64,000 bases of DNA, taken from assembly GCF_001696615.3 (NCBI RefSeq), contig NZ_CP032279.1:1426001-1490000 (forward strand). The letters are read 5' to 3'. Of this stretch, positions 45,381 to 54,445 are shown piece after piece (the first letter of the stretch is position 1; each line of letters opens with the position of its first letter). The position numbers and the translations under genes were made by a program. This DNA comes from Acinetobacter sp. WCHAc010034 (GTDB taxonomy: Bacteria; Pseudomonadota; Gammaproteobacteria; Pseudomonadales; Moraxellaceae). Under the pieces are notes generated by a model, which did no database searches, had not been told where the DNA came from, and was given only the letters and a program-made list of their open reading frames with translations.

Positions 45381-45836
45381 ATGTTAAAACCGCTTTTTTT
45401 GGCCGCAGCGCTTGCTTCGGCTGCCGCCCTGACCGGATGCCAAAGCATGCAGGCCCCGCCGCAAATGACTGAAAACCTGCAGCAGCTGCAGAACCGCAGC
45501 TGGATTGCCACGCACATCGGCAATACCGAAATTAAGGCCTCGCCGGCGGCGCGCAGCGTTCCCAGCATTCAGTTTGATGAAGCCAGCAAGCGCGTATCGG
45601 GATCAGACGGCTGCAACCGCATTATGGGCGCCTACACAGCTGGCCATGACACGCTGCAGCTCAGCCAGATGGCCAGTACCCGCATGGCCTGCATGAACAG
45701 CGGCGGCATTGAGCAGCAATACAATGAAGCCTTGGCCAAGGTGACGCATTATCAGGTTTTCGGCAAAACCCTGAAGCTGCTGGACCGCCACGGCAACCTG
45801 CTGATTCAGTTTGAAAGCGCAGTCCAGCCGCGCTGA
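45381..45836 (+). CDS. META-domain lipoprotein (HslJ-like)
   Basis: A 151-residue protein with a lipoprotein signal (lipobox LTGC, Cys20). The mature part is a META domain: NRSWIATHIGNTEI, SIQFDEASKRVSGSDGCNRIMGAY, LSQMASTRMACMN and KTLKLLDRHGNLLIQFE, as in heat-shock protein HslJ. In E. coli HslJ is linked to novobiocin resistance. The frame is open further upstream, but the signal peptide sets the start at 45381. A perfect terminator follows. Confidence 0.87.
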   Translation: MLKPLFLAAALASAAALTGCQSMQAPPQMTENLQQLQNRSWIATHIGNTEIKASPAARSVPSIQFDEASKRVSGSDGCNRIMGAYTAGHDTLQLSQMASTRMACMNSGGIEQQYNEALAKVTHYQVFGKTLKLLDRHGNLLIQFESAVQPR

Positions 45837-45841
45837 AGCCT

Positions 45842-45869
45842 AAAGCCTGCAGATCTGCAGGCTTTTTCT
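45842..45869 (+). terminator. Rho-independent terminator
   Basis: Perfect palindrome AAAGCCTGCAGATCTGCAGGC with following TTTTTC, directly after the META lipoprotein stop. Confidence 0.85.
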
Positions 45870-45947
45870 TTGCTTAGCGCAGGCGGGACATTGCAGCTTC
45901 ACAATTTGCCCCTATATTAAAATCAATACAGCAAACAGGAAGAAATT

Positions 45948-46472
45948 ATGCAGCAGGCTTTATTTGGCGGCGGCTGCTTCTGGTGCACAGAAGCGGTTTT
46001 TCTGCAGCTCAAAGGCGTAGATAAAGTTATCAGCGGCTATGCCGGCGGGCGCACCCAGCAGCCCAGCTATGAAGATATATGCACCGGCGAAACCCAGCAT
46101 GCGGAAGTGATCCGGATTGACTTTGATGAAGCGCAGATCAGCTTTGCCCAGCTGCTGGATGTATTCTTCGCCACACACGACCCGACCACCTTAAACCGCC
46201 AAGGCAATGATGTCGGGACGCAGTACCGCTCGGTCATCTACTATTTCAATGCAGAGCAGCAGCAGCAGGCGCAGCACGCCATAGAAGCGCTGCAGGCCGA
46301 TGGCTTGCAGATCGTCACAGAACTCAGCCCGGCGCCGGTTTTTTACCCGGCCGAAGACTACCATCAGAATTTCTTTGCGCGCAACCCGTCACAGGGCTAC
46401 TGCAACTTCGCCATTCCGCCGAAACTGATGAAGCTGCGCAGCAAATTTCAGGACTTGCTCAAGCCGGACTGA
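45948..46472 (+). CDS. msrA: Peptide-methionine (S)-S-oxide reductase
   Basis: A 174-residue Msr[20 protein letters not shown] carries the catalytic Cys10, followed by [37 protein letters not shown] and AEDYHQNF. It repairs oxidised methionine with thioredoxin, consistent with a cytoplasmic enzyme (no signal peptide). Length matches single-domain MsrA. Confidence 0.95.
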   Translation: MQQALFGGGCFWCTEAVFLQLKGVDKVISGYAGGRTQQPSYEDICTGETQHAEVIRIDFDEAQISFAQLLDVFFATHDPTTLNRQGNDVGTQYRSVIYYFNAEQQQQAQHAIEALQADGLQIVTELSPAPVFYPAEDYHQNFFARNPSQGYCNFAIPPKLMKLRSKFQDLLKPD

Positions 46473-46497
46473 AAGCAGCCTGCGCTTTTTCTACAGG

Positions 46498-46532
46498 CAT
46501 AAAAAAATGGCTCCAGGGCCGTTTTTTTATGC
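46498..46532. terminator. Bidirectional terminator between msrA and exbD
   Basis: GCATAAAAAAATGGC / GCCGTTTTTTTATGC stem with one G-T pair in a convergent gap. Confidence 0.85.
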
Positions 46533-46541
46533 TTGCGCAAA

Positions 46542-46946
46542 TCAGTTATCTGTTGCAAAAGCAATATCACTGAGGCCGGCTTCGCTCGCGCGTGACATCA
46601 CTTGCGCTACAGTGTCATAGCGTGATTCTTTGTCCGCCTTTAAAATCACTGTCGGCTGGCGCGGCGCCTTGCCCGCTTCCGCAAAGCGCTGTTCCAGCTC
46701 CTGCAGGCTGATGACTTGGTCATCCCAGGCCACATCGCCATTGGCATTGATGCTGACCTGCACCTTTTGCGGCGGCAGATCTATAATTTCCGCAGTGGTT
46801 TTCGGCAAGGTTAATGGAATTGATGGGTTGGCAACGGTCGCTGTCACCAGAAAGATGATCATCAATACCAGCATAATATCGATGAGCGGAATGAGGTTCA
46901 TCTCATTCATGCCTGCATCGTTGTCTTCACCCAATTGAAAAGCCAT
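46542..46946 (-). CDS. exbD: Biopolymer transport protein ExbD
   Basis: A 134-residue protein with one transmembrane helix (about 16-40) preceded by MNEMNLIPLIDIMLVLMIIF, which carries the essential Asp, followed by a periplasmic domain. ExbD with ExbB uses the proton gradient to energise TonB. Its start is at the end of exbB (the exbB stop overlaps by one base). Third gene of the tonB-exbB-exbD operon. Confidence 0.93.
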   Translation of the reverse strand: MAFQLGEDNDAGMNEMNLIPLIDIMLVLMIIFLVTATVANPSIPLTLPKTTAEIIDLPPQKVQVSINANGDVAWDDQVISLQELEQRFAEAGKAPRQPTVILKADKESRYDTVAQVMSRASEAGLSDIAFATDN

Positions 46947-47566
46947 TAAGCTTGACCTCCGACTAAACTTTCATGCGCTGTTTTAACTTCAGCCTTCTTT
47001 GCAGATTCCTGCTGCAGCATGGTGTCAATCAGCAGGCCGTGCGCCTGATCCTGCAGCTCATTCGACAGCGTGCGGTTAAAGCGCACCGCAATGTTGTACG
47101 CCAGCACCGCCGGAATAGCGACCGCCAAGCCTAAGCCGGTCATGATCAAGGCTTCGCCGACTGGAGTCGCCACTTGCGCCAAGCCAGCCTGACCGCTTTT
47201 GCCGACCGCAACTAAAGCATGGAAAATGCCCCATACCGTGCCGAACAGGCCGACAAACGGCGAAAGAGAAGCGATGGTGCCCAGCACCGAAACGCCTTTT
47301 TCAGCATTGGCTTTTTCAGCAGCAATCTGGCGCAGCAGCGCCTGCTCTGCAACAGCTTTGCGCTGGTCAAAGCTTAACGGCGCAAATTTCGCTTTCAGCG
47401 CAGACAGCGCATCGGCAAGCCGGGCAAAAGCCACTTGTTTCAGCTGGCGCGTGCCCATAATGCGCAGTGCAAAAATGGTCCACGTCGCAATCGACATTGC
47501 CAATAACACGAAATACAGCGTCTTGCTTACTGCATCAGCATGTTGCCAATAAACTGAAAAGTTCAT
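46946..47566 (-). CDS. exbB: Biopolymer transport protein ExbB
   Basis: A 206-residue MotA/TolQ/ExbB protein with three transmembrane helices. SLSPFVGLFGTVWGIFHALVAV and GEALIMTGLGLAVAIPAVLAYN are family blocks. It assembles into a pentamer around ExbD. It follows tonB by 27 bp. Confidence 0.93.
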   Translation of the reverse strand: MNFSVYWQHADAVSKTLYFVLLAMSIATWTIFALRIMGTRQLKQVAFARLADALSALKAKFAPLSFDQRKAVAEQALLRQIAAEKANAEKGVSVLGTIASLSPFVGLFGTVWGIFHALVAVGKSGQAGLAQVATPVGEALIMTGLGLAVAIPAVLAYNIAVRFNRTLSNELQDQAHGLLIDTMLQQESAKKAEVKTAHESLVGGQA

Positions 47567-47593
47567 ACTCGAACTCCTAAAAGGGTTAGCCGG

Positions 47594-48355
47594 TTATTTA
47601 AGCTGAAAATCGAATGGCTGTTCCACTCGGGTTGGATAAGCCACGCCATTTTCAATATATTTAGTCAGCTGTCCACGCTTGGCGGCGGCAGCCACTTTTC
47701 TGTTGACGGCAGGCCCGCAGCTGGAATTTTTCGCTTCAGCTGAAATGACCTTGCCGCTTTCATTGGCTGAAATAGCAATCACCAATGAACACGAAGATTT
47801 TAATTCGCCCGGCGCAAAGCTTACCTTAGGCGCTTTCAGCCATGACACCCCGCCGCCAATCGAAACGCTTCTCGGCGCTGGAGGCGACACAGGCGCAGGC
47901 TGGGCAGGAGGATCGGCTTTGACAACCGGCGCTGGAGCCGGCGTTTTGTTTTCTGAAACTGCAGGCGCTATCACTGGACTTGGCTTCGCTGGCGCTTCCA
48001 CCGGCTTCACCGCAGGCTTAGGCGTATCGGCCTTTTTCACCTGCTGCACCTTCTCGACTTTCTTCGGCGGAGGCGGCAGCGGCTTGTCTACAATCTTAAC
48101 CTCTTTCGGCTTCGGCGGCTCTTTCTTAGGTTCCGGCGGCTTCGGCTTTGGAGGCAAAGGCTTCGGCGCTTCCTGCAGCTTCACAAAGCGCACTTGAATG
48201 GGATCTTTTTCTATCGGCTTGAGCTCAGGGGTCTTCATCTGGCTGACCGCCCACAACACGCCCATATGCCCAATGACCGCAGCGGTTAAAGCAGCGATAA
48301 CTTTCTTTTTCATCGGATTCGGAGCTGGCATCATGGGAGCGGAAGAATGACTCAT
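47594..48355 (-). CDS. tonB: TonB energy transducer
   Basis: A 253-residue TonB protein. Cytoplasmic tail, one transmembrane helix (about 17-36), a long Pro/Lys-rich periplasmic region with repeated PKPPEPKKEPPKPK-like segments (about 60-165), and a C-terminal domain (about 170-253) that contacts TonB boxes of outer-membrane receptors. It is first in the operon with exbB and exbD. A Fur-like site about 80-100 bp upstream suggests iron regulation. Confidence 0.93.
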   Translation of the reverse strand: MSHSSAPMMPAPNPMKKKVIAALTAAVIGHMGVLWAVSQMKTPELKPIEKDPIQVRFVKLQEAPKPLPPKPKPPEPKKEPPKPKEVKIVDKPLPPPPKKVEKVQQVKKADTPKPAVKPVEAPAKPSPVIAPAVSENKTPAPAPVVKADPPAQPAPVSPPAPRSVSIGGGVSWLKAPKVSFAPGELKSSCSLVIAISANESGKVISAEAKNSSCGPAVNRKVAAAAKRGQLTKYIENGVAYPTRVEQPFDFQLK

Positions 48356-48436
48356 TAAAATCAGTTACCTTGAAGAAGCGATTGCATTCTGAATAGGAAT
48401 TTGCAATCAGGCTCATCTGTTAGCACAATAAAGTAG

Positions 48437-48455
48437 CATAATGATAAATGAGAAG
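48437..48455 (-). promoter_or_regulatory. Fur-box-like sequence upstream of tonB
   Basis: CATAATGATAAATGAGAAG has the first 11 positions close to GATAATGATAATCATTATC; read as hexamers it is CATAAT-GATAAA-TGAGAA. It lies about 82 bp upstream of the tonB start within an AT-rich region that must contain its promoter. Confidence 0.5.
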
Positions 48456-48520
48456 TGTTTTCATTTGCAACTATTAATTTGCCTATTTTTATGGCTTTTT
48501 CAAATGCTCAGCATAGAGCC

Positions 48521-48553
48521 AAAAAAGGCATACTCAAAGCATGCCTTTTTTAA
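48521..48553 (-). terminator. Rho-independent terminator of purU
   Basis: AAAAAAGGCAT / ATGCCTTTTTT stem; on the minus strand it ends in a T-run, 18 bp beyond the purU stop. Confidence 0.85.
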
Positions 48554-48570
48554 AAATAAGATTCAAAGCC

Positions 48571-49437
48571 TTACTGGAATACGACCGTTTTGTTGCCGTC
48601 GACAATAATGCGGTCTTCCAGATGCCACTTGACTGCGCGCGCCAGCACATTGCGCTCGACGTCCTGGCCCAGCTCGCGCAGCTGCTCTACGGTAAAGTCA
48701 TGATTGACCCGCTCTACGTCCTGCTCAATGATCGGGCCCTGGTCCAAATCCGCCGTCACATAGTGCGCCGTCGCGCCAATCAGCTTCACGCCTTTTTCAT
48801 AGGCCTGCTTGTACGGATTGGCGCCGACAAAGGCCGGCAGGAAGGAATGATGGATATTGATGATCTTCATTTCCCACTGATGCACAAATTCTTCATCCAG
48901 AATCTGCATATAGCGCGCCAGCACCAGCAGATCATTGCCCTGCATCAGCTCATTGATTTTGGCATAAGCTTCGCGCTTGTTTTCCTTGGTCACCGGCACC
49001 ACTTCAAACGGAATGCCGAAATTTTCCACCGCTTCGCGCAGCGTTTCATGGTTGGAAACCACTTTGGTGATTTCGCACGGCAGGCCGCCGCGCGCATGGC
49101 GCCACAGCAGCTCCAGCAGCGCATGGTCAACCTTGGACACCAGAATGCCGACTTTCTTCACATCGCTGACCAGCGCCAAGCGCCAGTTCATGTGGTAGCG
49201 CGCAGCCACATTGCTTTCAAAAGTCTGCAGCAGGCTTTCCCTGCGGCTTTGCAGGCTGTCCAATTCAAATTCAACACGCATGAAATAGCGCCCGCCCTGA
49301 GCTTCAGTCGCGTATTGATCAAGTGCGGTAATATTTGCTCCATGATGATACAAAAAGCTCGATACAGCTTGCACAATACCCGGCTTATCTTCACAGGTAA
49401 TGAGCAGGCGTGCAGTGTTTGCAGTCGACATATTCAT
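48571..49437 (-). CDS. purU: Formyltetrahydrofolate deformylase
   Basis: A 288-residue enzyme. An N-terminal ACT domain (about 8-85, ITCEDKPGIVQAVSSFLYHHG) is followed by a formyltransferase-fold domain with VGILVSKVDHALLELLWRH, ARYMQILDEEF and INIHHSFLPAFVGANPYKQAYEKGVK, including the HHSFLP catalytic block and GATAHYVTADLDQGPII. PurU hydrolyses 10-formyl-THF to formate and THF, balancing one-carbon and purine pools. Confidence 0.94.
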   Translation of the reverse strand: MNMSTANTARLLITCEDKPGIVQAVSSFLYHHGANITALDQYATEAQGGRYFMRVEFELDSLQSRRESLLQTFESNVAARYHMNWRLALVSDVKKVGILVSKVDHALLELLWRHARGGLPCEITKVVSNHETLREAVENFGIPFEVVPVTKENKREAYAKINELMQGNDLLVLARYMQILDEEFVHQWEMKIINIHHSFLPAFVGANPYKQAYEKGVKLIGATAHYVTADLDQGPIIEQDVERVNHDFTVEQLRELGQDVERNVLARAVKWHLEDRIIVDGNKTVVFQ

Positions 49438-49550
49438 TTTGGTGTGTATCGCTAAATAGAATTAATTAAAAATAAGCCGGGTATTCTAGCGCGTTTTGGG
49501 GGCAGACTGAATAGGCCCTGCCGAACATTCGGCCCCTCAGGGCTGCGGTT

Positions 49551-50252
49551 TTATTCCATGCCCTGCGTTTTAGGCGATGACAGGCTGGCGAACAGCTCAG
49601 ATTCACCCATGGTTTCCAGCAGGCGCTCATAGGTCTGGCGGCTTTCCCCGCGCAGGTACGCCCCTTCCAGAAACACCATCTGGCGCAAAGCCTGCCACAC
49701 CCATTTCTCTTCCAGATGGTTGGAATCGACAATGTGGCCGGACATGTACAGGAAGTTGGTCCAGTTGGTCAGCACAATCCACAGGTTGATGATCAGCGCC
49801 TCAATTTCCGAGTTGGTCATTTCCATCAGGCCGGCATCGACAAAGGCCTTATAGATTTTCTGGCCCTGCTGCATCACCTGGCCGGCAAAGCGCGGATACA
49901 TCTTGCGGAAATCTTCGTTGTTTTCCACCAAATGATAGACATCGCGGTGCAGGAAGCGGTAAGCCCAAAGCTGGCTGCTGAGCACCTGAAAATAGCGGAT
50001 CTTGTCATTGGCATCCAGCAGGCGGTCATCCGGCAGCGCAAGCATTTCCAGCGTTTCTTTCTGGTACTGCTCCATCAGCTCTTTAATGATTTCGTTCTTG
50101 TTGCGGAAATGATAATACAGGTTCCCTGGGCTCATCCCCAGCTCGGCTGCAATATGATTGGTCGTCACGGAACGTTCGCCGCGCTCATTAAACAGCTGCA
50201 GGCTAAGCTGCAGAATGCGTTCTTTGGTTTTCAGCGTTTTGGTTTGGGACAT
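49551..50252 (-). CDS. TetR-family transcriptional regulator
   Basis: A 233-residue regulator. The N-terminal helix-turn-helix is clear: ERILQLSLQLFNERGERSVT and TNHIAAELGMSPGNLYYHFRNKNEI (about residues 11-55). The C-terminal part is a ligand-binding helical domain. It is divergent from an aldehyde dehydrogenase, with inverted repeats in the 115-bp gap, so it probably represses that gene and itself. Ligand unknown, perhaps the aldehyde or acid. Confidence 0.92.
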   Translation of the reverse strand: MSQTKTLKTKERILQLSLQLFNERGERSVTTNHIAAELGMSPGNLYYHFRNKNEIIKELMEQYQKETLEMLALPDDRLLDANDKIRYFQVLSSQLWAYRFLHRDVYHLVENNEDFRKMYPRFAGQVMQQGQKIYKAFVDAGLMEMTNSEIEALIINLWIVLTNWTNFLYMSGHIVDSNHLEEKWVWQALRQMVFLEGAYLRGESRQTYERLLETMGESELFASLSSPKTQGME

Positions 50253-50277
50253 CCTAAAATAACCATGAGTTCAATGC

Positions 50278-50291
50278 ATTAGCAGGCTAAT
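50278..50291. promoter_or_regulatory. ATTAGC-AG-GCTAAT inverted repeat
   Basis: Perfect 6-bp inverted repeat with a 2-bp centre, close to the start of the TetR gene; a second possible operator in the divergent gap. Confidence 0.4.
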
Positions 50292-50303
50292 ACATAAAGT
50301 AGC

Positions 50304-50332
50304 TTGACTATTTAGAGCATTTACTCTAAAAA
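50304..50332 (+). promoter_or_regulatory. Promoter of the aldehyde dehydrogenase with palindromic operator
   Basis: TTGACT (50304-50309), 17-bp spacer, TAAAAA (50327-50332). The palindrome TTTAGAG-CATTTA-CTCTAAA (50311-50330) occupies the spacer, so a bound TetR dimer would block RNA polymerase. Confidence 0.6.
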
Positions 50333-50367
50333 ATAATGAATCGCTTATTTTAAATTGGCAGCGCGGC

Positions 50368-51816
50368 ATGAACAGTCAGACAAAAACAGCATCAATGACA
50401 GCACATTCTTTTGAAATCCCGCACCTGCACGATGTGCTGGAACAGCAAAAGCGCGCGTATCTGCGCTATCCGCTGCCGACAGCGCAAGAGCGCATTGACC
50501 GTTTAGCACGGCTTAAGCGTATCTTAGTTAAGTACCAAGATCAATTTGCCGAGGCAATTAATCAGGACTACGGCAACCGCTCGGTCAGCGAAACCAAAAT
50601 CGGCGAGCTGCTGACCTGCCTTGAACACATTAAATACTACAGCAGGAATTTAACCGAATGGATGAAGCCGTCCAAGCGCCATGTCGGGATCATCCATCAG
50701 CCGGCCAAGGCCTGGGTGCAGTATCAGCCGCTGGGCGTGATCGGCATCATTGCGCCCTGGAACTACCCGCTGCTGCTGTCAGTTGGCCCGCTGATCTGCG
50801 CTCTGGCCGCCGGCAACCATGCCATGATTAAAATTTCCAGCTCCTCGGCCGCCTTTGGCGCCGTGCTGGAACAGGCCCTGGCCGAAGCCTTCCCGCAGGA
50901 ACTGGTGGCGGTGATTAACGGCGGCGGCGCAGTTTCTGACGCCTTCAGCCATCTGGCCTTTGACAAAATGATTTTCACCGGCTCAACTGCCGTCGGCAAA
51001 ACCGTGATGGCCGCGGCTGCTGAAAATCTGGTGCCGGTGATTTTAGAGCTGGGCGGCAAGTCGCCGGTTCTGGTGCATCCGTCCATCGACCTGCAGGATG
51101 TGGCCGAGCGCGTGGCGGTCGGCAAGCTGTGGAATGCCGGCCAAACCTGCGTTGCGCCGGATTACCTGTTCCTGCCGCGCGGCAAGGCGCAGGAGTTCAT
51201 TGAGCGCTTTAAAGCCTGCGCCGAAGCCATGTACCCTGAGCTTGCCGGCAATCAGGATTACACCTCCATTATCAATGACAAGCAGTACCGCCGCCTGCAG
51301 GGCTATTTGGACAATGCCCGCGCGCAAGGCGCGCAGATTACCGAAATCAACCCGAAGCATGAAGAGCTGGCCGCCGCGCGCAAAATTGCGCCAACCCTGC
51401 TGACCGGCGTCACGCCGGAGATGGCCATTATGCAGCATGAAATCTTCGGGCCGATCCTGCCGATCATGGAATATGATCAAATTGACGATGTTATTGACTT
51501 TATTAATAGCCGTCCGCGCCCACTTGCATTATACTATTTCGACTTTGATCAGGCGCGTGCCGACTATGTCGCGCAGCGTACCCATTCAGGGCATTTCGGG
51601 CAAAATACGGTACTCACCCATGTCGCACAGGACGACCTGCCATTCGGCGGCGTCGGCGCATCTGGGATGGGGAAATATCATGGCCCAGAAGGTTTTTTCA
51701 GTTTGTCGCATGAACGTTCCGTAATGTCGAATCCAAAGCTGTACAGCTTGAAATTCATCCTGCCGCCGTTCAACAAGCCGATTCACACGCTGATTTCCAA
51801 GACTCTTCTCCGCTAA
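50368..51816 (+). CDS. Aldehyde dehydrogenase (coniferyl aldehyde dehydrogenase-like)
   Basis: A 482-residue NAD(P)-dependent aldehyde dehydrogenase. IIAPWNYPLLLSVGPLICAL binds cofactor, MIFTGSTAVGKTVM is the glycine loop, LELGGKSPVLVHPS carries the general base Glu, and NAGQTCVAPDYLFLP the nucleophile Cys. The C-terminal FNKPIHTLISKTLLR tail resembles CalB and related membrane-associated fatty aldehyde dehydrogenases of the class-3 type. Substrate probably an aromatic or long-chain aldehyde. Two in-frame ATGs are nine codons apart. Confidence 0.9.
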   Translation: MNSQTKTASMTAHSFEIPHLHDVLEQQKRAYLRYPLPTAQERIDRLARLKRILVKYQDQFAEAINQDYGNRSVSETKIGELLTCLEHIKYYSRNLTEWMKPSKRHVGIIHQPAKAWVQYQPLGVIGIIAPWNYPLLLSVGPLICALAAGNHAMIKISSSSAAFGAVLEQALAEAFPQELVAVINGGGAVSDAFSHLAFDKMIFTGSTAVGKTVMAAAAENLVPVILELGGKSPVLVHPSIDLQDVAERVAVGKLWNAGQTCVAPDYLFLPRGKAQEFIERFKACAEAMYPELAGNQDYTSIINDKQYRRLQGYLDNARAQGAQITEINPKHEELAAARKIAPTLLTGVTPEMAIMQHEIFGPILPIMEYDQIDDVIDFINSRPRPLALYYFDFDQARADYVAQRTHSGHFGQNTVLTHVAQDDLPFGGVGASGMGKYHGPEGFFSLSHERSVMSNPKLYSLKFILPPFNKPIHTLISKTLLR

Positions 51817-51978
51817 CTGATCAAGGCATGATCTATCACACGCGATCATGCCGCGTTTTTCAGAAATTCGCTTGTCTTTTAAGCGTATTTTTGATATAAA
51901 ACGCCCCTTGAATGATTTCATCCGTTTACTTTTAATGACTAGCCGCACAATCGGTGCTGTCTAGCAATGGAGTTCACC

Positions 51979-52215
51979 ATGTCTAAGGTTTGCCAAGTTA
52001 CCGGCAAGCGTCCAGTCGTTGGCAACAACGTCTCGCACGCCAATAACAAAACCAAACGCCGGTTCGAGCCGAACCTGCACCACCACCGTTTCTGGTTAGA
52101 AAGCGAAAAGCGTTTCGTACGCCTGCGCCTAACCACTAAAGGTATGCGTATCATCGATAAATTGGGCATTGAGAAGGTTGTTGCTGACCTGCGTGCTCAA
52201 GGTCAAAAGATCTAA
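51979..52215 (+). CDS. rpmB: Large ribosomal subunit protein bL28
   Basis: A 78-residue L28: [20 protein letters not shown], followed by [17 protein letters not shown] and [18 protein letters not shown]. The ATG at 51979 gives the canonical start; the one 12 bp upstream does not. It is in operon with rpmG as usual. Confidence 0.97.
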
Positions 52216-52227
52216 GGAGTCAGGACA

Positions 52228-52383
52228 ATGCGTGATAAAATTCGCCTAGTTTCTACTGCTGGTACAGGTTATTTCTATACCACCACTAAGAACAAACGTA
52301 CTATGCCGGAAAAAATGGAAATCAAAAAATTTGATCCAAAAATCCGCCAGCACGTAATCTTCAAAGAAGCTAAAATTAAGTAA
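52228..52383 (+). CDS. rpmG: Large ribosomal subunit protein bL33
   Basis: A 51-residue L33: [20 protein letters not shown] then [20 protein letters not shown]. It lacks the CxxC zinc pairs of the other L33 class, normal for this lineage. It starts 13 bp after rpmB with AAGGAG and ends just before a strong terminator. Confidence 0.97.
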   Translation: MRDKIRLVSTAGTGYFYTTTKNKRTMPEKMEIKKFDPKIRQHVIFKEAKIK

Positions 52384-52396
52384 TTTCAGCTTTTTG

Positions 52397-52428
52397 AAAA
52401 AAAACGGCCTCTTCAGGCCGTTTTTTTT
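52397..52428 (+). terminator. Rho-independent terminator of rpmB-rpmG
   Basis: AAAAAACGGCCT / AGGCCGTTTTTTTT with loop CTTC, 13 bp after the rpmG stop. Confidence 0.92.
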
Positions 52429-52524
52429 GCATTTTTTTTACCCGGCTTGCTAAAATTTCCCGGCCTTTTGGCACTTTTTGTGCTTATTTTGATTTCCCCT
52501 TAACCTTGGCTTAAGGAGCTGTTA

Positions 52525-54243
52525 GTGCCCCATGACGTAGAACTCATCATCCTGCTGGCTGCCGGCTTCGGCTTAGCCTTAGTTTTCGGCTATGGCGCCG
52601 CCCGCCTGCGCCTGCCACCCCTGATCGGCTATTTGGTTGCAGGCATCATCCTCAGCCCGAATACGCCGGGCATTGTCGCCGATATCCACCTGGCCAATCA
52701 GCTGGCCGAACTGGGCGTCATGTTCCTGATGTTCGGCGTCGGCATGCATTTTTCGCTCAATGACTTGATGCAGGTGCGGCGCATCGCCCTGCCGGGCGCG
52801 GTGCTGCAGATTGCGGTTGCCACCCTGCTGGGCATGGGCGTGTCGATGATGTGGGGCTGGAACTTCGGCGCTGCGCTGATTTTCGGCCTCAGCCTGTCCT
52901 GCGCCAGCACAGTGGTTTTACTGAAGGCGCTTGGCGACCGCGGCCTGCTGGACTCCGTCAACGGCAAAATTGCGGTCGGCTGGCTGCTGGTCGAAGATTT
53001 GGTGATGGTGCTGGCCCTGGTGCTGCTGCCCGCCACCGCCGTGCTTCTGGGCGGGCAGGCGCTGGAAGGCGCGGCCGGCAGCAGCGGCATCTGGCTGACG
53101 CTGGGCGCAACCCTGCTGAAAGTTGCCGGCTTTATCGCCTTCATGCTGATTATCGGCAAGCGCCTGGTACCGATGATCATGCAGATTGTGGCGCGCTTAG
53201 GCTCACGCGAGCTGTTCACCTTAACCGTTGTGGCCGCCGCGGTTTCAATCGCCTTTGGCGCCTATAAAGTGTTTGGCGTTTCCATGGCTTTGGGCGCGTT
53301 CTTTGCCGGCATGGTGGTGAAAGAGTCCGACTTCAGCCACCGCGCTGAAGAAGAAACCCTGCCGCTGCGCGAGATTTTCTCAATCCTGTTCTTTGTTGCG
53401 GTGGGCATGCTGTTTGACCCGCGCATTTTGATCGAACAGCCGCTGCATGTCCTATCGGTCGTGGCCATCATCATGATCGGCAAAACCATCGCCGCCATGG
53501 CGCTGGTGCTGTTCTTCCGCTATCCGCTCAATACCGCGCTCACGGTCGGCGCCAGCCTGGCGCAAATCGGCGAGTTCTCCTTTATTCTGGCCGCTTTGGG
53601 CGTTTCCCTGAACCTGCTGTCGCTGGAAGGGCAAAACCTGATTCTGGCCGGGGCTTTAATCTCCATCACCCTGAACTCTTTTGTCTTTTCCGCAATTGAG
53701 CCGATTCAGAACTGGATCCGCGAGCGCTCAAGCCTGGCCCGCCTGCTGGAGCGCAGCGGCGACCCGCTGGCCATGCTGCCGGATGAAGTGCCGCAGGATT
53801 ACCTGCGCGATCAGGTGGTGATTGTCGGCCACGGCGAAGTCGGCCGGCGCATTGCCCGCAGCTTAATGGATAAAGGCATTAAAGTGGTGATTGCGGAAGA
53901 AAACCGCGAAATTGTGGAAAAGCTGCGCGGAAAAGGCATTGCAGCCGTGTCCGGCGTGGCCACCGAAGCCGGCGTGCTGATTCAGGCGCACATCCAGCAT
54001 GCGCGCCTGCTGGTGCTGTCCCCTATGGATATTTTGGATATTCATAAAATTGTCGATATCGCCAAAACCTTGAATCCGCAGATTCAGGTGCTGGTCTGCG
54101 CAGAAAGCAAGGAAGAGGCGGAAGTAATCCGCAGCGAGAACATTGGCGAAGTGTATTTCGCCAAAGAGGAAATGGCGAAGAATATGAGCAATCATATTCT
54201 GAACCAGATTCAGATCGCGCATCAGGAAGCACCGACGCATTAA
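52525..54243 (+). CDS. ybaL: Kef-type cation:proton antiporter with RCK domain
   Basis: A 572-residue protein starting at GTG, preceded by AAGGAG. Residues 1-380 hold about 12 transmembrane helices of the CPA2 family (GYLVAGIILSPNTPG, VMFLMFGVGMHFSLND, SLSCASTVVLLKAL). Residues about 415-540 form a TrkA-N/RCK Rossmann domain: VVIVGHGEVGRRIARSLMDKG. This matches YbaL/KefB-like K+/H+ antiporters of the inner membrane. The glutathione-gated KefC subtype is not implied. Confidence 0.9.
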   Translation: MPHDVELIILLAAGFGLALVFGYGAARLRLPPLIGYLVAGIILSPNTPGIVADIHLANQLAELGVMFLMFGVGMHFSLNDLMQVRRIALPGAVLQIAVATLLGMGVSMMWGWNFGAALIFGLSLSCASTVVLLKALGDRGLLDSVNGKIAVGWLLVEDLVMVLALVLLPATAVLLGGQALEGAAGSSGIWLTLGATLLKVAGFIAFMLIIGKRLVPMIMQIVARLGSRELFTLTVVAAAVSIAFGAYKVFGVSMALGAFFAGMVVKESDFSHRAEEETLPLREIFSILFFVAVGMLFDPRILIEQPLHVLSVVAIIMIGKTIAAMALVLFFRYPLNTALTVGASLAQIGEFSFILAALGVSLNLLSLEGQNLILAGALISITLNSFVFSAIEPIQNWIRERSSLARLLERSGDPLAMLPDEVPQDYLRDQVVIVGHGEVGRRIARSLMDKGIKVVIAEENREIVEKLRGKGIAAVSGVATEAGVLIQAHIQHARLLVLSPMDILDIHKIVDIAKTLNPQIQVLVCAESKEEAEVIRSENIGEVYFAKEEMAKNMSNHILNQIQIAHQEAPTH

Positions 54244-54273
54244 CCGCCTTCATTCCGCCCCGCCCTGCGCAGC

Positions 54274-54300
54274 AAGCCGTGATTGATTCACGGCTTTTTC
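54274..54300 (+). terminator. Rho-independent terminator of ybaL
   Basis: AAGCCGTGA / TCACGGCTT stem with loop TTGAT followed by TTTC, 30 bp beyond the stop. Confidence 0.8.
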
Positions 54301-54445
54301 ATCTGCGCGCGTCAATCCGCCCGCGCAGCCATGCCCGGCATTGAATATTCCCGGCCTTCGGTTAAAATACGCCCGGGCTTAATAATATCAAATTTAATCA
54401 ATACTTTATTTAAATATTCTTAACAATAAGGCAAAGAGGGAAATC

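Noticed and set aside
48541..49455. 304-codon plus-strand frame opposite purU
   Set aside because: Antisense shadow of purU, with no motif or ribosome binding site.
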